DNA of 64,000 nt from positions 2,976,001 through 3,040,000 of the forward strand of contig CM072886.1 in the NCBI GenBank assembly GCA_037013685.1. The letters are read 5' to 3'. Below, in pieces: positions 44,481-54,795 of the stretch. The translations under genes were made by a program, and so were the position numbers. Under the pieces are notes generated by a model, which saw nothing but the letters and a program-made list of their open reading frames with translations, was not told the origin of the DNA and did not search any database. The DNA comes from Acridotheres tristis (taxonomy: Eukaryota > Chordata > Aves > Passeriformes > Sturnidae). Every line of letters starts with the position of its first letter. Positions within the stretch are counted from its first letter, which is position 1.

Positions 44481-46502
44481 TTCTGCAGCAAGGCTGGGCA
44501 GGGCTTTGCAGGGCTTTGGGGCTCCTCCCCTTACCTGCAACTTCCAGATAAAATCTGCTTATTCTGGGTTTATCCCACCATAGTGTGGGCTCTGGAACAG
44601 GGAAAGGTTCTCTCAGGGGCAGGAGAGTGACACCAGAGAGCACAGTCACATCTTTGGGATGTCTGGATTGGGACAGGAGTCCAGGGGAACCCTTGCTTGT
44701 CCTTCTTGGGCCAGGCCAGGAGCTGCCTCACTGAGGGGCAGCTCTAGGAGACCTGGGAATATGCCAAGATAGAGGCAACAAGAGTCCCTGGACACAGAGA
44801 TCCATGAGCAGCCCCAAAACTCTGCTGCTTGAGGAGGCAGGAGGACAAACTCAGAGGCACCACTCCCCGAGAAAGGCAATGAATATTCAGTCAGATGAAT
44901 TCCTGTTTAAGAGCAGAGAATTTTCACCAGCTGAGCTGGAAGCAAAGCAGATGCTCAGCCCAGCCAGGAGGCCATTACTCTGTGATTATTATTTCCATGT
45001 GCTTAATTTCCAGCTCTCTGGTGCCTGTCAGTGATGGATGCTGTGACAAAAAAGTCCTCAATCTTGCAGATAACTGAAAGCACACAGGGACATAATCCTC
45101 TCCCTTTATTCTAGTAAATCTCTATTGTTCAGGTAAACCATCTGGTCATTATCCCATATCCACATTTAGGCCCTGGAGGAATAAGTCCAAGTCAAGATAA
45201 TCCACTGCTGAGCTGACAATGAGGGGTGACACGTGGTAAAATTAATTTTTTTTATAGTTAGGAGCATTAAAAAGCCATTCAGCAAAATGAAGTTGTTGTT
45301 ATCACAAATAAATTACAGTTCAGCAGGAAAGAATTGCATTGAAAACTGATTGGCTGTAAAATTAATAATGCTTTGGGCAATGTGCCTGCTCTTGGCACTT
45401 CCCTGAAGTGTCAGCCTGTGGCAGTGCTCACACCAGCCCTGGATATCCACACCCCACCTTCTAGGAATGATGTGCTAAGTCTTGCTCCCGGGTATCTGGC
45501 ACGAATTCCCAAATATTGTGGAAGAAATGTGGGATCTGGGCAGAGCTCCACAGGGGACATTTGCTTATGTGGATGGCTGGCAAAACGCCCGTGTGCCTCC
45601 TGCACCCTCAAAACGGGGAGAAGCAGATTTTGTAAAAGGTATTTCCACATCAGCTCTCTCAGGTTTGATGTGTGCTCACGCTGACAGGAGGAGAGGAGGA
45701 TTTTCTTTGCCCAAAGGTGAATTTTAGCTTGAGAGTCTGGAGTTTCAGTGATGTGTTGTCTCTGAGGCAGCTGCCAATAACTCGAGGAGTAGTGGCCATA
45801 TCTCCAGGGTGCCAAGTGCCTTTATATAAACAATTGCAGCAGCAAATAAGGGCCAGGACAACCTCCTTCACATGGAGAGCTGGAGGAAGCCATCCCAGAA
45901 TCTGTCTGTTGGTACAGGATGTGTCTTCATGCAAGGAAAATCCAATTTTCTTATACAGACCCCAAAATCCTTGAGCTTCCATGAGATGATCCAAGTGTGG
46001 TGTATGTGCTCATGGCTTTTTGTTTTTTTTTTCCTCCCATTCCATCAGAATGTGCCCATTTTAGGATAATATGAGTAGGATTTTTACATGAGGATTTCTT
46101 TTCATGATGAACTCTCATTTCTCAGCACTGAGGGTGGCTCTGGGGGTCAGGACAGGATGGACACAACCAATATCCTGCCCCAGCTTCTACATCAAGAACT
46201 CTGTCAAAAGTTTGGCTGCTTCCAGTCTCCCTCTCTGTCTCCTGTCAGCTTTATCCTCCTGCCCACCTCATTAAGCAGGACTGATTTCCACCAAAAACTC
46301 CCCAGAGTGGTCTTGCTGATGTCAGAAAATCCAGTTCCTAATCCAGATTGCACGGACACAGCAGTTAAATACCACGGTTATGGTGTCATTAAAACTGTGC
46401 AGAGAAGGGCATGTGTCCTAACGAGGCTCTTTGGAATACATGTAACTGTGTCAGTTGATTCTCTTTCAGCAAATATCAAGCCATAAAAATGTCACTGAAG
46501 GT

Positions 46503-46517
46503 TATATATATATATAT
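46503..46517. repeat. (TA)n dinucleotide repeat
   Basis: Seven TA units. Confidence 0.9.
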
Positions 46518-48242
46518 TCAAGGAAGAAACAGTAAGAACCATCTGAGTTCACAAATCCTCTGCTCCACAATAAAAGTCTCATCTGTAGTAATCATTCATT
46601 TTTAAAGTTGTTCAAATCTAAAATTGACTTGAAGTTATTTCTTGTTTCTTCAGTTTCAGAACCAACTGCAAGAGATTTATCTACTTCCAAATTGTCTTTG
46701 CAAACTGTCAGTACCAAAAGGCAATTAAGCTGGAGCTCAGTGAGATATGATGAAATAAAAATTAATTAGAAAAGGCATGTTAAAAAAAAAATAGTTTTCT
46801 GGCAAAAATACATCTGTCTTTAAATTCAGATGTGCTGCAGGGATAGAGCTGAGCTGTTTGACTCCACTTGTGATATTCTCATCAAACCCATGACACCACA
46901 TGAGACAAAGCCAAACTTGCAATTCTTATTTCAGTATTCCAGAGTATACTGGAATTCCAGGGTATCCTGTAAATTCAGCTTATAGCTCAGACTTGCAGCA
47001 ACATCTGGAGCTGATGTGCATCTTCTCAGCTTTTAAAAGGCCACAGCCTCCTGTGGCTCCAGTTGTGTAGAAGAGAACCAAAGCTGAGCAGGTTTTCCCA
47101 ATGCTTTTCAAATAAATCCCCATCTCCTCGAGCTGCCATGTTGTGTGGTGACTGTGCACGCATTTTTAAGCTGTTGGTGCCATTGCATAAATCCCAATCC
47201 AGACTATTTTAGGTGCTGACAGCACAGGAAATGTGTTTTTCCCTCAGCCTGACGATTTTGGTTTCCAGCCTTTTCAGCTCTTGTCTTGAAAAGGTGAACA
47301 ATGTGAAATTATGAGACACGCACAGGTGTAAGGGGGAGGCAGGGAAGGCAGCAGGATGCACCACCCTGAATGGGTTAGACTGGGTTCTGCTCCTAAGGAC
47401 ACTGGTGTTTTCTCGGTGGCATTTCAGGCTCACCAGAACTGCAGATCCAGGCAGCTCTGCAGCGAGGATCTGCCTTTGGATGTGCGTGCAATGGAAAATT
47501 ACCTCAGCAAAATGAGTTGTCACAGAGCAGTGGGGTGCTGGTGTCAAACTGGAGCCAACTGCTGTCCCAGCTCACTCGTGCTCACTTCCCTCCTGGTTTT
47601 TCCTTCTCCCTGCTCCAGTGCCAAGGCATGGAGGAATCTTTCCAACACATCCTGAGGGCTGCAGTGGGACCTGGAGTGACACACTGCTCTGATGCAGATG
47701 GAAAAGTGGCTGTCAAGGCTGACATCACACGTTGTTCTTGTATTGTTCCCAACAAACACAGCTCATTGTGTGAAACCCCCGGTGCTGATCTTCCCAAGAG
47801 GCTGCTGCTCCCGGGGGACTGGAGGGATTCATGCAAGGACAAATCCCATGGGAGCACTCAATGGCCCTGGCTGCTCTCTCTGTGTTCCAGGGCTGCACAG
47901 TTCACTTTCCATGTGTTACCTGGTCCCTTGAGCCTTGCACATTTAGAGCCAGAGGCAAGACAAGCTGTTGGCAGGGCCGGGGGCTGGAATTCCATGGAGT
48001 GCTGGGCTTTCAGCAGAGTGCTTGGATTGCTCATTTGGAGAGGCTGGTGCTAATGCCAGGCAGCTCTGGATCTATTTGTGTCCTTCCCTGAAGTGAGCAG
48101 CTGGTGTGGCATCCCTCCCTCAAGCCCTCATTCTGCATGAACCCCAAAACAGCCCAGACAATCCTCCCTGCTCTGCTCACACTTTCTGGAGCTCTTGGCT
48201 CCTTTCCTTCTTGGATTTATTGACTCTCTCAGATCTAAAACC

Positions 48243-48248
48243 CATGAC
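48243..48248. repeat. Target-site duplication, left copy
   Basis: CATGAC directly before the solo LTR; identical to 48809-48814. Confidence 0.88.
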
Positions 48249-48808
48249 TGTTGGAACCCTAGAAACTGGGAGCTTTGAACTTTCTGTGCTGTCAGGCACT
48301 GACCCCCCCAAAAAACACTGCTGTTGAGCTTAGGCCTTGGAGAAGGCTTCCAAAATTGAATGACAGAACTAGAATCACTGGGGTGTAGTTTGAACAGAAG
48401 TGTGTAATATCACATGGTGAAAAATTTAGAATGTAGGGTTTTAGAATATAGCAATATATGGAGGGCAAGATGGAGGTTTTAGGGCAGAGGTTTCTTTCTT
48501 TTTTCACCTTCTTGGGTCTGGGTTGTATTTTTCAATTGGATAGGAAATGCCACACTGTGGGTCATGGGTGCTTGGTCATTGGGTCAAAAATAAAAATAAT
48601 TTAGGTGTTAGTTTTTAATTGGATTGTTTAGCCTTAAAAGACCTTGCAACAAGAGAGATCCATCATCATTTCTTCATTTTTAGCTTGTTAGCACTCACTG
48701 TAAAATAGATAAGAATTAATAAACATCTGAGTCTGAACGTGAAATTCCATCTCTCATGCTTTTAATCCCAACTCTGGCTGAAGAGAAAAAAGAAGACAAA
48801 AAGCAACA
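48249..48808 (+). mobile_element. Solo LTR of an endogenous retrovirus, 560 bp
   Basis: Starts TGTTG and ends CAACA, an inverted terminal pair. It is flanked by the exact 6-base direct repeat CATGAC at 48243-48248 and 48809-48814. An AATAAA poly(A) signal lies at 48718-48723, about 85 bases before the 3' end. There is no internal retroviral sequence and no second LTR, so it is a solo LTR. Six-base duplications are typical of alpha/beta-retrovirus-like (class II) elements. A truncated relative lies at 40561. The intact ends and duplications suggest a fairly recent insertion. Confidence 0.92.
48718..48723 (+). other. Poly(A) signal of the LTR
   Basis: AATAAA in the expected R region of the 48249 solo LTR. 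Confidence 0.6.
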
Positions 48809-48814
48809 CATGAC
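48809..48814. repeat. Target-site duplication, right copy
   Basis: CATGAC directly after the solo LTR; identical to 48243-48248. Confidence 0.88.
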
Positions 48815-49722
48815 CACTGTCTCATGCTTCCCTCCAGACTCACACTTTGCCTTTCAGTTTGTGGGCCTGTGTTCTCTGTGTGCTCCCATCCACACTCAGT
48901 AGATTGGGTTTTGGGTTTTTTTCCTACTTTATCCTTGATATAAAAATCATTAGTGATTAAAGCACCTCAACTCCAGCCCATAAAGAGATCAGACTGCTGG
49001 CTCTGAAGTTCTATTGGTTCAATCCCCCTTGAATGAAAAATTTTGGCATCTTTGTGAGGGGGCTTTGGTCTGTGGATCTGCCCACAGGTATATTGTATAT
49101 AAAATGTATATTCACCACACAGGAACTGGTATGAGGGGAGAACAGGGAGGCTCCAGAGCTGCTGGATTATCATGGACACAGTTGCTGGGATCCACACTCA
49201 AATCCTCTAAACACAATAGAATTGAACAAAAATATTAAATTTCCCTGTATATTCCCATATCCAGAAGAATGTTTGTAGGGGAAAGGATTAAACTGTGGCA
49301 GCAGCTGCAGTCAGATGTGCTGTCCCAGTTCCCTGATCCCTGCATGGCACATCAACTATCCTTGGTCTCCTCTGTCTCTGCAGACTGGCTGGAAATCCTA
49401 AAGTGGGCAAGGAGTGAAGAATATTTACTGTCACCAGCAGCAAAGCACATGGCAAGAGGAAACACTGATAAAAATCTGCCTGGTGTTACAACCTGGATGG
49501 GCACAACCACAATAGAAGGTTCCTGTCTGGGCACCCCATCAATCAGGTCCCTGCTGGGTCTGTGTGCTGGAAATTTAGATAAAATCTCTCAGTCCCTGGC
49601 TTAGACCTGTGTATCCCATTGCTGCTTGCCCTAAACTGCATCCACACACAATGGGAGGATCCCAGGGTCGTTGCTGGAGGTGTTTTTACATGAGCTGGGC
49701 CATTTTCTTGGCATTCCATTTA
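48815..49722. other. Unique sequence with an exon-like segment
   Basis: Apart from the candidate at 49384-49546 it is anonymous DNA. Confidence 0.5.
49384..49546 (+). other. Candidate exon, unrecognised
   Basis: A very good acceptor (TTGGTCTCCTCTGTCTCTGCAG, ending 49383) opens into a frame beginning Trp-Leu-Glu-Ile-Leu-Lys-Trp-Ala-Arg-Ser-Glu-Glu-Tyr. That stretch is helix-like in composition, and the frame stays open to 49604. The best donor is a weak CAG|GTCCCT at 49547. The same frame is open upstream from 49269. I do not recognise the protein. Confidence 0.2.
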
Positions 49723-50010
49723 TCACAGAATCATGGAATCATTAAGGCTGGGAAAGCCCTCTCACCAAGATCACCAAGCCCAAATGTTAACCCAGCACTG
49801 CAAGTCCACCCCTAACCCTTGTCCCCAAGTGCCACACAGCTTTTGAACACTTCTAGGGATGCCAATTGCACCAGTTTCCCAGGAAATGTTCCAATGCCTG
49901 ACTACCCATTCAGTGAAGAATCTTTTCCTTAGATCCAATCTAAACCTCCTCTGGTGCAGCTTGAGGCATTCCCTCCTCTTGTGTCCTCTTATGTCATTTT
50001 TCTTTTTTGC
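49723..50010 (-). mobile_element. CR1 LINE 3' fragment, type C
   Basis: Plus-strand reading: 'CACAGAATCATGGAATCATT', 'AACCCAGCACTGCAAGTCC', 'CTTGTCCCCAAGTGCCACAC', 'ACTACCCATTCAGTGAAG', 'CTAAACCTCCTCTGGTGCAGC', fading after 'CTCTTGTGTCCTCTTATGTC'. Confidence 0.93.
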
Positions 50011-51912
50011 TGACTCTATAAAACCCTCTCCCTTCTCACAGAGAGTGTATCAGACTATTTGTGTTCAGGATGCTGTCCTCAGGCTGGAAAGGCATTATGG
50101 AAACGCTCCCTTCAGAGCAGGAACGCTGCAGAGCCTTTTCCATCTGTGCCGTGTTTGCTGAGGAGGCTGAGCTCATATGTTAGCCTGAATTAAAAGCAAG
50201 AGCCTCCCTGTGGCTGCACCATCTCTGTCTCGCTGCCACAGAGCAGGTGAGAGGCAAACACACTGTGGGCAGCCTGTGGTCTGACAGAGACCATCTGTGT
50301 GGCTGCTGACACAGAATTTAAGCACTCTTTTGCACCATTCCCAAGTTTTGTTGCAAGGAGGAACATGCAGGAGATGCTGAGGAGCTCCAATGCAGCACGG
50401 TCAGGGGGGCTCTGCCACCAGATGTTTGCTGCTCCTGTGCTGAGGGTTTGTTTTAAAAGTTACCTTTGTGGCTTCTTGGAATGCCCTGTGCTCTCCATGG
50501 ACCAGTTATTTTAATGAACTGTCAGCATTTGGCACAGTAAGCCAATGAAGGATTAATAAAATCCTGGTGCACAAGCTGGTTTGCAGAACTCTGCTAAACA
50601 CCAAACACCAGGAATAGGAGATATGGGATAAATTCACTCCCAGGGTGGGCTGCTTTCAAGCACAAAGCCAAGCATGAAACACTGAGCTGTCTGCAGGTTC
50701 TGTGTTTGTTTAAAATCCAGCTTTTACAACCTTTCTACTCAGCAGTCATTTCCCCTCTGATATCCCTCCTGGGATAAGGGATACATCAGATTCTTAAATC
50801 TCAGTGGCAGATGGAGCAGTGGAGGGGTTCCTGCCACCCCAACAACCAACAAATGCCTGGAGAATATATTCCAGCAGCACCTGCTGGCTCCTGTGCTCTT
50901 CTCCCCTTTCCATGGAAGCAAGGGGAGGGCACAGTCTTATTGGATAAACACTTGATGCTCTGCAGAGCCTCACCCTGGAGGACCAAGAATTTGGTCTCAC
51001 ATCTAAGGACCTCAAATTCAAGGTCTCCATCCTCAGAGCCCTGACAGCATGAGGAGTGGAAGGAGTTTGGCCCTGTTGTGCGTTTAGGACAGGCAGGAGG
51101 TTGGTGACAGATCAAGTGTCTGCACAGATTTTACTTTGCTTTTCTAGCTCCTATCAAGGAAATTCTGCCAGTGCCCCTGGGGAGTTCAGTGTGTCAGTGA
51201 CATTGTGGCACCAGATAAATGCCAAACATTCCCTTCCACCTTTCCAGATCAATCACAACCTTATCCCTTCACATCTCTAGGGATTAATACCTGTCTGATT
51301 TGAAAGACAGCAGAAAAAAAATGTGAATTACTGATGGGACTCACACAAGACTGCAGAAAGAGGCTTCAGAACAAGGGAGGAGCAACTCTGTCCCCACTGT
51401 GTCCAAAGCCAAGCCTTGCTGACATCCCCAGCTGTGCAGCAGATGTGGGGCAGGTGGAAGCACCTCTTCCAGGCTGGACTTGCCACCTCGAGCAGAAGGA
51501 ACTTGCCTGGCTTAGGGCCCAGCTGTACCACCCAAGAGAGCTCAGCACACCAGCAGATTAGCCAAAAACCCACCTGATTTTACACAGCTCAGGATGGGGC
51601 AATGCCTGCATCCAACCATCAGCAGATGCCTAAGCAGGCTCTGTGTGCTTAGCAAAATTTGGTGACATGAACAAATAAAAAACTTCTCAATTCTTCCATT
51701 GCATCATAACAGAGAAAAAGTTGAGGTTGCAAAGAAAAGGTTGTGTATGCTGACTTCCAGCTTTAGTAGCATTGAGAATAAAATTCCTGTTCCCTGTTGT
51801 GTAAATTGCTGCTCAGGACACTTTTCCATCAGTGTGTCTCAAAAGGGGGAGAGGTCCTAGAAAAAGAGAGAGAAGCAGCTTTCAATTTTGGCAACATCTG
51901 GTACCAGTGTGA
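50011..51912. other. Unique sequence, no gene seen
   Basis: Frames are open on both strands at 50739-51115 and 51328-51573 in slightly GC-richer DNA; none is recognised. Confidence 0.5.
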
Positions 51913-52058
51913 TCTTAGGATCAAGACAAGGCCAGGCTGGACAGGTTTTGGAGCAGCCTGGTTTAGTGGGAGGTGTCCCTGCCTGCGGCAGAGGGGGTGG
52001 AACTGGATGAGTTTTAGGGTCCCTTCCAACCCAAACCATTGTGTGATTCTATGATAAC
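51913..52058 (+). mobile_element. CR1 LINE 3' fragment, type A
   Basis: 'CAAGGCCAGGCTGGACAGG', 'GTGGGAGGTGTCCCTGCCTGC', 'GTCCCTTCCAACCCAAACCA' and the tail 'GTGTGATTCTATGATAAC'. Its 3' end lies about 230 bases from an inverted type B copy. Confidence 0.93.
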
Positions 52059-52285
52059 ACTTCATTAGTTATACTTAGATCAAGGTGACAGCAACAGGGC
52101 AAACTGGGATCCAGGGAGCAGCTGCTGGATAGACTTTGTGTCTGAGCACAGCCACTGGAGGAATTCACATTTGGTGTGTATGCGTTCTACTAACAAAATA
52201 AATCCATGAATATATATATGTCTATTTTTATGCATATATTTCTGTATAAACATATTGCACAAACAGACTTCCATCCTGATTGGTA
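52059..52285. other. AT-rich unique spacer
   Basis: Contains an ATATATAT-rich segment at 52205-52256. No gene signal. Confidence 0.5.
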
Positions 52286-52520
52286 TCACAGAATATCCTG
52301 AGTGGGAAGGGACCCACAAGGATCATCCAGTCCAAATCCTGGTCCTGCACAGACACCCCAACAATCCCAGCCTGTGCATCTCTGGGAGTGTGCTCCAAAC
52401 ACTCCTGGAGCTCTGGCAGCCTCAGATGGGGCTGTGCCCATTCCCTGGAGAGCCTGGGCAGTGCCCAGCATCCTCTGGGGAAGAATCTTTTCCTGATCTC
52501 CAACCTGCCCCTGCCCTGAA
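52286..52520 (-). mobile_element. CR1 LINE 3' fragment, type B
   Basis: Plus-strand reading: 'CACAGAATATCCTGAGTGGG', 'GGGACCCACAAGGATCATCC', 'TGCACAGACACCCCAACAATC', 'ACACTCCTGGAGCTCTGGC', 'CAGTGCCCAGCATCCTCTGG', 'TTCCTGATCTCCAACCTG'. It closely resembles the copy at 24693. The 166-codon minus and 112-codon plus frames over it are repeat-derived. Confidence 0.94.
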
Positions 52521-52811
52521 GCAGAGTTTGGTGAGAGGAGTACCAAGGTGGGACCAAGCTGCTCTTGGTGAGGGCTTGCACATCCATGTGTGAATTCCTG
52601 CAATATTCCCATGTCTGAGTGTGTTCCCATAGGGAATACAGGCTCAGCCTCACTGCAGGCAGGATCTGAAGCTCACCTCTGCCAGGTGATGGATTTGGCA
52701 TTTCCCAGCAATTAGCACAGCAGCTCATGCCTTCCTGAAAACCCCCATATGGCTTTTTGTTTGCTTATGATATTTTCATTCATTTCACTCTTTCTTGCTT
52801 TCTTCCTGCAG

Positions 52812-52857
52812 TCCCTGTGGTATTTGCCTGGCAGTGCTGCTCTGTGCACAAGTGGTG
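52812..52857 (+). other. Candidate 46-base exon, unrecognised
   Basis: A long pyrimidine tract and acceptor (TTTCTTGCTTTCTTCCTGCAG, ending 52811) and a strong donor (GTG|GTAAGA at 52858) bracket 46 bases that are open in all three plus-strand frames. This is the best two-sided splice-site pair I found. The segment is too short to identify, and no neighbouring exon is obvious. Confidence 0.2.
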
Positions 52858-53235
52858 GTAAGACACAGTTCCCTTCCTGCTTCTCCAGACAAATCCCGCT
52901 GGGCTGTTGTGCAGGAAAACTCAATTCACAGTTTTGTCCCCATAGTATTTCCATTCTACCAGAGTTAGAAGCAACTAAGTTCTCCCTGACAGCCACTATT
53001 TTTGATATAAAGGCCCTCACTTGCACATGCTACTTATACCAAATTGCATAAACTCAGCCCCAAAGTGACTTACAAGTTATGATGACAGCTTAATCACGAG
53101 AACAAACTGCAGCTTTAAAACCCTGTAATTTAAATTGTCTGTAAGTAGCATTTGAATCTAACAGTCTACCATTTGAGGCTCAACACTGCAGTAATTGCAG
53201 CTGTACACAGAATACAATCAAAGCACCAGGGGGAG

Positions 53236-53274
53236 AAAATAAAAAAAAAGAAATAAAAGAAAAGGAAAGAAAAC
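53236..53274. repeat. A-rich low-complexity tract
   Basis: Long A runs broken by single G or T. It could be a decayed poly(A) tail, but no retrocopy body is recognised to its left. Confidence 0.8.
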
Positions 53275-53439
53275 CATCACAACAATGCCAGAAAAAGTAA
53301 TTACCACATCAGCTCGGGCACTCTGAGGTGTTGGGTACTTCTGCAGCAACATGAGCTTTTCCCAGCTGACTGTGCTTAACAGAGGTAAAACAGGGAAGAA
53401 CAACATCCAAGCCAATATAGGAATAAGAAGCACCAATCC

Positions 53440-53585
53440 TCTTGATCCCAGAGAAGTTGTGGACTCCCTTTCCCTGGAAATCTTCAAGGCAAGGTTAGGT
53501 GGGGATTGGAGAAACCTGGGATGGTGGAAGGTGTCCCTGCCCATGATCTTTAGGTCCCCTTCAAACCCAAACCTTTCTAGGATTG
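53440..53585 (+). mobile_element. CR1 LINE 3' fragment, type A with internal deletion
   Basis: 'CCCAGAGAAGTTGTGGACTCC', 'CTTCAAGGCAAGGTTAGG', 'GTGGAAGGTGTCCCTGCCCAT' then directly 'GATCTTTAGGTCCCCTTC'. The GGCAGGGGGTTGGAA segment between them is missing. The tail is decayed ('AACCTTTCTAGGATTGG'). Confidence 0.9.
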
Positions 53586-54240
53586 GTTTCGTTCACACTG
53601 TGGACAGTCATTTTAATTACACCAGAAATTTTATATTTCCAGAAACAACTCCTTGCTCAGGGCATAGGCTTAAAACTGGCTTTCCACAGTACTTATGTCG
53701 AGAAATGTTTGAGACTTTTGCTTGAAAATAGTAAAGCTCCTGATTTCCTTGACTGCTAATAAAGATGCACTGGGTCATAGAGACTGATCTGCTCAATGCA
53801 GGCTGTGTGTCCTCTAAGCCCAGCACCAAGGGTCAAACTGAACCTTCTAACTGCCCAGGAGATGCTATTTGTGCAGGAGATGACAGGAGGAAAGCCTCCA
53901 GTACAGCAGGTCTGAAAAGGAGAGTTTGACTAGGCAGGCCCAGGTTATCCCAGGTGAGAAATCTTTTGATCATGCATGGAGAAAAAACCCAATAAAAGAG
54001 ATCTCTGTCTTATGGGGAAGAAGAGTGGATGTTCCCAGTACCAGGGTACAGCAGGAAAGAGAATTAACAGATCAAGGATAGGCAGCAGAGAAGCATGAAA
54101 ATGAGGACAGGGCATGATTTTGATATCCAAGGATGATATAGATTCAACAGAGAAAAGCTTAACAGGGAAGAGCTGATAGAAACACAAGAGTGGGGAAAGG
54201 TAAACTGAGCAGCTGCATCTGAAACCTGGAGTTGGTGAAA
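53586..54240. other. Unique sequence next to an LTR
   Basis: No retroviral internal sequence is recognisable here, which supports the neighbouring element being a solo LTR. Open frames running into 54508 on the minus strand are LTR-derived at their start. Confidence 0.45.
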
Positions 54241-54795
54241 TGTAGGTGTGCACTGGTTTGAAAGCAAAACCAGTGAGAGACTCCAAGTCAGAAATACAAT
54301 TTAATAGGAAAAAGAAAAAAAAAAAAAAATACATGCAATAGTACAAAAGAAAAACCACTGACAGAGTCAGAATACAACCTGACACCCTGCTAGTTAGGGT
54401 GGTGGTAGCAGTCCAGATGAAGTCTTCTTGTAGTAGTGATCCTGTAGAAAGGTCTGGTAGCTCTTGTCCTCTGGAAACCAGTGGGTAAAGGCTGCTCTGA
54501 TGTTCCAAATCTCAGATTTTATCTGGGTAGGAAAGGCTTGGCTCCTCCCCCTGGCTGGAGCATCTCCCAATGGGATGATGGAATTTTATCAGTCATGCAG
54601 TGGGACTCAAAGGCGAGAGATCTCCTGGAGGAAGGATGGGTCTGGAAAAGCTAAAGAACACTTCCCCAGCTGGTTTAACATATGATGATAGAATACAAAC
54701 TTTTGGGCACATCTTTACATTGTAACCCTGGACAAGGTGGCAGTGACCACTCTGTCCTGGGACCCCAGCCCTGCACACCAAGAGCATCCCTAATA
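54241..54795 (-). mobile_element. Solo LTR of an endogenous retrovirus, ERVL-like, ~550 bp
   Basis: Read on the minus strand it has U3-like sequence, a CAGATAAAATC TATA-like word (near 54525), a T-rich stretch, an ATTAAA poly(A) signal (54305-54300) and an end near 54241. The repeated words GGTGTGCA (54245-54252) and TGCACACC (54772-54779) form part of the inverted ends. I do not find a target-site duplication, so exact borders are uncertain. The wording is familiar from songbird ERVL-type LTRs, an inference from memory. A run of A at about 54310-54330 lies within it. The 187-codon minus frame (53945-54508) is not a gene. Confidence 0.78.

Larger units (their letters stand above)
44481..48248. 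other. Unique sequence, 3.8 kb, no firm gene
   Basis: Includes a short TA repeat at 46503-46517. From 47330 to 48060 GC is higher and frames are open on both strands (up to 178 codons at 47517-48053), without a recognised domain. The 132-134-codon frames at 45411-45815 (minus) and 46088-46486 (plus) are also unrecognised. Confidence 0.5.
52521..53439. other. Unique sequence with a splice-bounded segment
   Basis: Apart from the candidate micro-exon at 52812-52857 and an A-rich patch at 53236-53274, nothing is recognised. Confidence 0.5.

Noticed and set aside
47517..48053. 178-codon frame in GC-richer DNA
   Set aside because: Other frames on both strands are equally open here, which points to low stop density rather than selection.
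52228..52728. 166-codon minus-strand frame
   Set aside because: Mostly another type B CR1 fragment, with a translation similar to that of 24.7-25.0 kb.
53945..54508. 187-codon minus-strand frame with a hydrophobic, Phe-rich stretch
   Set aside because: Its first ~88 codons are LTR sequence. The Phe run comes from an A-rich tract read in reverse, not from a membrane segment.
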